64,000 nucleotides of DNA from NCBI RefSeq assembly GCF_023155805.1, contig NZ_JAKNUW010000001.1, forward strand, positions 124,001 to 188,000, in the 5' to 3' direction. Positions 61,607 through 64,000 of the stretch are shown here, piece after piece (within the stretch, counting starts at the first letter, position 1; each line of letters starts with the position of its first letter). The notes beneath the pieces were generated by a model. That model had not been told where the DNA came from. It was given only the letters and a program-made list of their open reading frames with translations, and made no database searches. The stretch is from Micrococcus lacusdianchii. GTDB taxonomy: Bacteria > Actinomycetota > Actinomycetes > Actinomycetales > Micrococcaceae. The position numbers were made by a program, and so were the translations under genes.

Positions 61607-61653
61607 CGCCAGCGACATCACCGCCGGGCAGACCCGCGGTGATGTCGCTGGCG
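61607..61653. repeat. Long perfect hairpin in a divergent intergenic region
   Basis: Perfect 18-base arms 61607-61624 and 61636-61653 with an 11-base loop that can pair further (GGG/CCC). It lies between two divergent genes, so it is unlikely to be a transcription terminator of either neighbour. It belongs with the other long intergenic hairpins of this window. Confidence 0.6.
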
Positions 61654-61708
61654 TGAGGTCGGCCGACACACCCCGCTCGGCTCACAGCGAACGAGCACCG
61701 CCGGGCGT

Positions 61709-61733
61709 TACGCTGTGGTTCCCATCACATCCG
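61709..61733 (+). promoter_or_regulatory. Promoter and CRP-like operator of the second acyl-CoA ligase
   Basis: A -10-like TACGCT (61709-61714) runs into TGTGGTTCCCATCACA (61714-61729). The half-sites and flank (TGTGG-N6-TCACATCC) are identical to those before ligase 1, although the spacer bases differ, which suggests selection on the contacts. Confidence 0.5.
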
Positions 61734-61753
61734 ATTCCCCTCGGAGGCCCGTC

Positions 61754-63256
61754 GTGACCCTCACCCTGCCCGCCCGCCTCGGGCGCACCGCCGCCGAGCA
61801 TCCGCACTCCACCGCCCTGATCCTCGGCGAGAACCGCATGACGTACGCGGAGCTGCAGGACCAGTCCCAGCGTCTGGCCGGGCTCATGCGGCAGGAGGGC
61901 ATCGGCCCCGGGGACCGCGTGGCGCTCATGGTGCCGAACATCCCGGCGTTCCCGGTGGTGTTCTTCGCGGCCCTGCAGCTGGGCGCCGTCGTCGTCCCGA
62001 TGAACCCGCTGTTCAAGCGCCGCGAGATCGAGTACTACCTGGAGGACTCGGGCGCGTCGATGCTGTGGTCCGTGCCGTCCGAGGAAGCCGTGGAGGGCGC
62101 CCGCGAGCGCGGTGTGCCGCTGCGCACCCTCGGCGAGGACGGCCTCGCCCCGCACCTCGCGGAGAGCCCCGGCCCGGTGACCGAGACCGTCGAGCGGGAC
62201 CTCGAGGACGACGCCGTCATCCTCTACACCTCCGGCACCACCGGCCGCCCCAAGGGCGCCCAGCTGACCCACCGGAACATGGGCACCAACGCGGACACCG
62301 CGGCGGAGACGCTGATCCAGCTCCAGCACGGGGAGACCGTGCTCGGCTGCCTGCCGCTGTTCCACGTCTTCGGCCTCACGTGCGCGCTCATGGCGCCCGT
62401 GACGATGGGCGCCAGCCTGGCGTTGATCCCCCGCTTCGATCCCGCCGTGGCCGCGCAGACCGTCCGGGAGTGCGCGGTGGACGTGTTCATCGGCGTGCCC
62501 ACCATGTACGGGGCCGTGCTGGCCGCGGCCAAGGACCATCCGGAGGACCTGGCCAGCCTGCGCCTGGGCGTCTCCGGCGGATCGGCCCTGCCCGTGGAGC
62601 TGCTGCGCCGCTTCGAGGCCACCTTCGACTGCGAGATCCTCGAGGGCTACGGCTTGTCCGAGACCTCCCCGGTGGCGTGCTTCAACCATCCGGGTGAGGC
62701 GCATCAGCCGGGCTCGATCGGACGCGCCGTCCGCGGGTGCGAACTGCAGCTGGTGACGCCGGACGGGGCCGTCGTGCCCGAGGGCGACGAGGAGACCCTG
62801 GGTGAGGTGTGGATCCGCGGGGAGAACGTGATGAAGGGCTACTGGGGCAAGCCGGAGGCCACTGCCCAGGCCATCACCGAGGACGGCTGGTTCCGCTCCG
62901 GCGACCTCGCCCGGCGCGATGCCGCGGGCAACTACTACATCGTGGACCGCACGAAGGACATGATCCTGCGCGGCGGGCTCAACGTGTACCCGCGCGAGAT
63001 CGAGGAGGTGCTCTACGAGCACCCGGCCGTCGCGGAGGCCGCCGTGGTGGGGGTGCCCCACCCGGAGCTCGGCCAGGAGGTCGCCGCGCACGTGGTGCTC
63101 GCCCCCGGCGCGCACGCCACGGAGGAGGAGCTGATCCAGCACGTGAAGTCCCAGGTGGCCCCCTACAAGTACCCGCGCACCGTGAGCGTGCGGGACGGAC
63201 TGCCCAAGACCGCCACGGGCAAGATCCTCAAGCGGGAACTGACGCCGGCGGAGTGA
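61754..63256 (+). CDS. fadD: Long-chain fatty-acid-CoA ligase, copy 2
   Basis: A 500-residue paralogue of the ligase at 58019-59521 with all catalytic motifs: YTSGTTGRPKGA, GYGLSETSP, LRGGLNVYPREIE, and the Lys in TGKILKREL. Divergence is concentrated in the first 290 residues, notably at MTSPDAEEAAEAQG versus VPSEEAVEGARERG. The segment 62629-62901 is identical in DNA to copy 1. Different N-terminal halves hint at different acyl-chain preference. GGAGG lies before the GTG start at 61754. Confidence 0.9.
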   Translation: MTLTLPARLGRTAAEHPHSTALILGENRMTYAELQDQSQRLAGLMRQEGIGPGDRVALMVPNIPAFPVVFFAALQLGAVVVPMNPLFKRREIEYYLEDSGASMLWSVPSEEAVEGARERGVPLRTLGEDGLAPHLAESPGPVTETVERDLEDDAVILYTSGTTGRPKGAQLTHRNMGTNADTAAETLIQLQHGETVLGCLPLFHVFGLTCALMAPVTMGASLALIPRFDPAVAAQTVRECAVDVFIGVPTMYGAVLAAAKDHPEDLASLRLGVSGGSALPVELLRRFEATFDCEILEGYGLSETSPVACFNHPGEAHQPGSIGRAVRGCELQLVTPDGAVVPEGDEETLGEVWIRGENVMKGYWGKPEATAQAITEDGWFRSGDLARRDAAGNYYIVDRTKDMILRGGLNVYPREIEEVLYEHPAVAEAAVVGVPHPELGQEVAAHVVLAPGAHATEEELIQHVKSQVAPYKYPRTVSVRDGLPKTATGKILKRELTPAE

Positions 63257-63263
63257 TCTCGGG

Positions 63264-63440
63264 ATGACCGCCCGGGCCCGCGTGTGGGCCGAGGTGCTCG
63301 CGGAGGCGGGCGCCGCCGTCGCGCCGGGTGGCGGTCAGCGCCCCGGGGCAGGTGCACGCGCTGCTGCCGGACTGCGGATGCGACGCCTGCGACCCCGGGT
63401 CGGACGAGCTGCTCGAGGCGGTGGCCGGGTGCCGTCGCTC
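63264..63440 (+). pseudogene. Fragment of a DUF6226-like gene
   Basis: A decayed relative of the protein at 9903-10625. The start TARARVWAEVLAEAGAAVAP matches LRARLWRDALVAAGARVTP. After a frame change and loss of about 50 residues, VAVSAPGQVHALLPDCGCDACD and GSDELLEAVAG match the Cys-rich block. The rest is missing where the hydrolase gene begins on the other strand. It starts 8 bases after ligase 2, at a place where copy 1 of the segment has only 64 bases of spacer. Confidence 0.6.
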
Positions 63441-64000
63441 AGAACAGTGCCGCCACCCCCCGAGCGGCGAGCGGGACGAGCCGCACGGCCCGCACCACGG
63501 TGAACGCGGTGATCACCGAGACGAGCGCCCACTCCCGCCAGGACCCGGTCCGGCCGAGCAGGGGGAGCCGGAACCGTCCGGAGGACTGCCACCACCACAG
63601 GCGCGCGGGGGGCTCCGGGCTGAGCGGCCAGAGCAGGGCCACCCCGTTGTTGGTGAGGGCGTCGCCGAGGATGTGCACGCTCACGCCGACGGCCACGGAG
63701 GCGGGGATCCACCACAGCCCGTCGCTGAGGACGGTCGCCGACACCGCGACCAGGATGCCGAGCGCCCACGCGGCCCTTCATCCCCGGTTCGGGAGCAGTC
63801 GGAGGGCCTTGGCGGCCACGGCCGCCAGGAACGCGGCGATGACCCCCTGCCCCGGCGTGTAGACGTGCCCCGCGATCGGCACCTGGATGGAGGCGGCCGC
63901 CGTCGCGATGGCGGTGAACGCCGCGATCCCCACCAGCGAGTGTGTGCCGCTCCGATGCCCGCCGGCCACGCGGCGGATGCCGCGGCTCATCCACTCGGTC
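63439..64000 (-). pseudogene. Second metal-dependent hydrolase copy, interrupted by a stop codon, runs off window
   Basis: A paralogue of the hydrolase at 59586-60338. The 5' part (from the window edge to 63781) reads MSRGIRRVAGGHRSGTHSLVGI and ends ALRLLPNRG, followed by TGA at 63778-63780. The same frame then continues WALGILVAV, DGLWWIPASVAVGVSVHILGDALTNNGVALLWPL and a normal end at 63439. Copy 1 has ATG-GTC-TCC-GCG at this point, so small local changes created the stop. The product would lose four of its membrane segments. Confidence 0.7.

Overview
The window is very GC-rich (roughly 70 to 75 percent), densely coded on both strands, and reads as chromosome of a Micrococcus-like actinobacterium (Micrococcaceae). 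This rests on inference from several signs: frequent GTG starts, a near-leaderless promoter, mycothiol-type arsenate reductases and DinB-like proteins, an RNase J, a class F sortase, and TTGTCCACA DnaA-type boxes. No rRNA, tRNA, CRISPR array, transposase or integrase was seen.

Layout. 0-1.7 kb: end of a small alarmone synthetase, a DnaA-box-like cluster, a VTT-domain membrane protein and a DUF1801 protein. 1.8-5.2 kb: an arsenic cluster with a double-domain arsC and acr3 facing arsR and a second arsC-like gene. 5.2-14.8 kb: single genes (DinB-like protein, polysaccharide deacetylase lipoprotein, two-domain metallopeptidase-type genes, TauE permease, DUF6226-like protein), a lipoprotein broken by a 14-C tract, a Clp-N/SRPBCC protein with its small HTH partner under a perfect palindrome, and a divergent MFS/MarR pair. 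14.7-21.4 kb: a maltose-type ABC transporter (ATPase, LacI regulator, malE, malF, malG) with LacI and CRP-like sites. 21.4-26.5 kb: an Ltp-repeat lipoprotein, a GIY-YIG-like protein, small genes, a lipoprotein class F sortase and a probable sortase substrate carrying Excalibur domains. 26.6-30.3 kb: PucR regulator, ferredoxin reductase and fatty acid desaturase. 30.5-39.2 kb: methyltransferase-like protein, DJ-1/PfpI protein, thiolase, aldehyde dehydrogenase remnant, Zn alcohol dehydrogenase, RNase J and glutamate dehydrogenase. 40-43.2 kb: an osmoprotectant (QAT family) ABC transporter operon. 43.4-55.1 kb: flavin monooxygenase and SDR, RraA-like protein, PLP enzyme, ion channel, alpha/beta hydrolase, frameshifted surface acyltransferase, amidohydrolase and sodium:alanine symporter. 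56.2-64 kb: a dicarboxylate transporter and two near-duplicate segments, each with an acyl-CoA ligase facing a membrane metal-dependent hydrolase, separated by a Zn alcohol dehydrogenase.

Recurring themes. Gene decay is common: MarR, aldehyde dehydrogenase and DUF6226 remnants, frameshifts in a lipoprotein and an acyltransferase, and a nonsense codon in the second hydrolase copy. Very long intergenic hairpins recur. The two acyl-CoA ligases share a 273-bp identical block, which suggests gene conversion, and share a CRP-like promoter element that also occurs before the dicarboxylate transporter and malE. The least ordinary loci are the Ltp-repeat lipoprotein (possible phage superinfection exclusion), the Clp-N/SRPBCC locus, the C-tract lipoprotein and the sortase/Excalibur pair.
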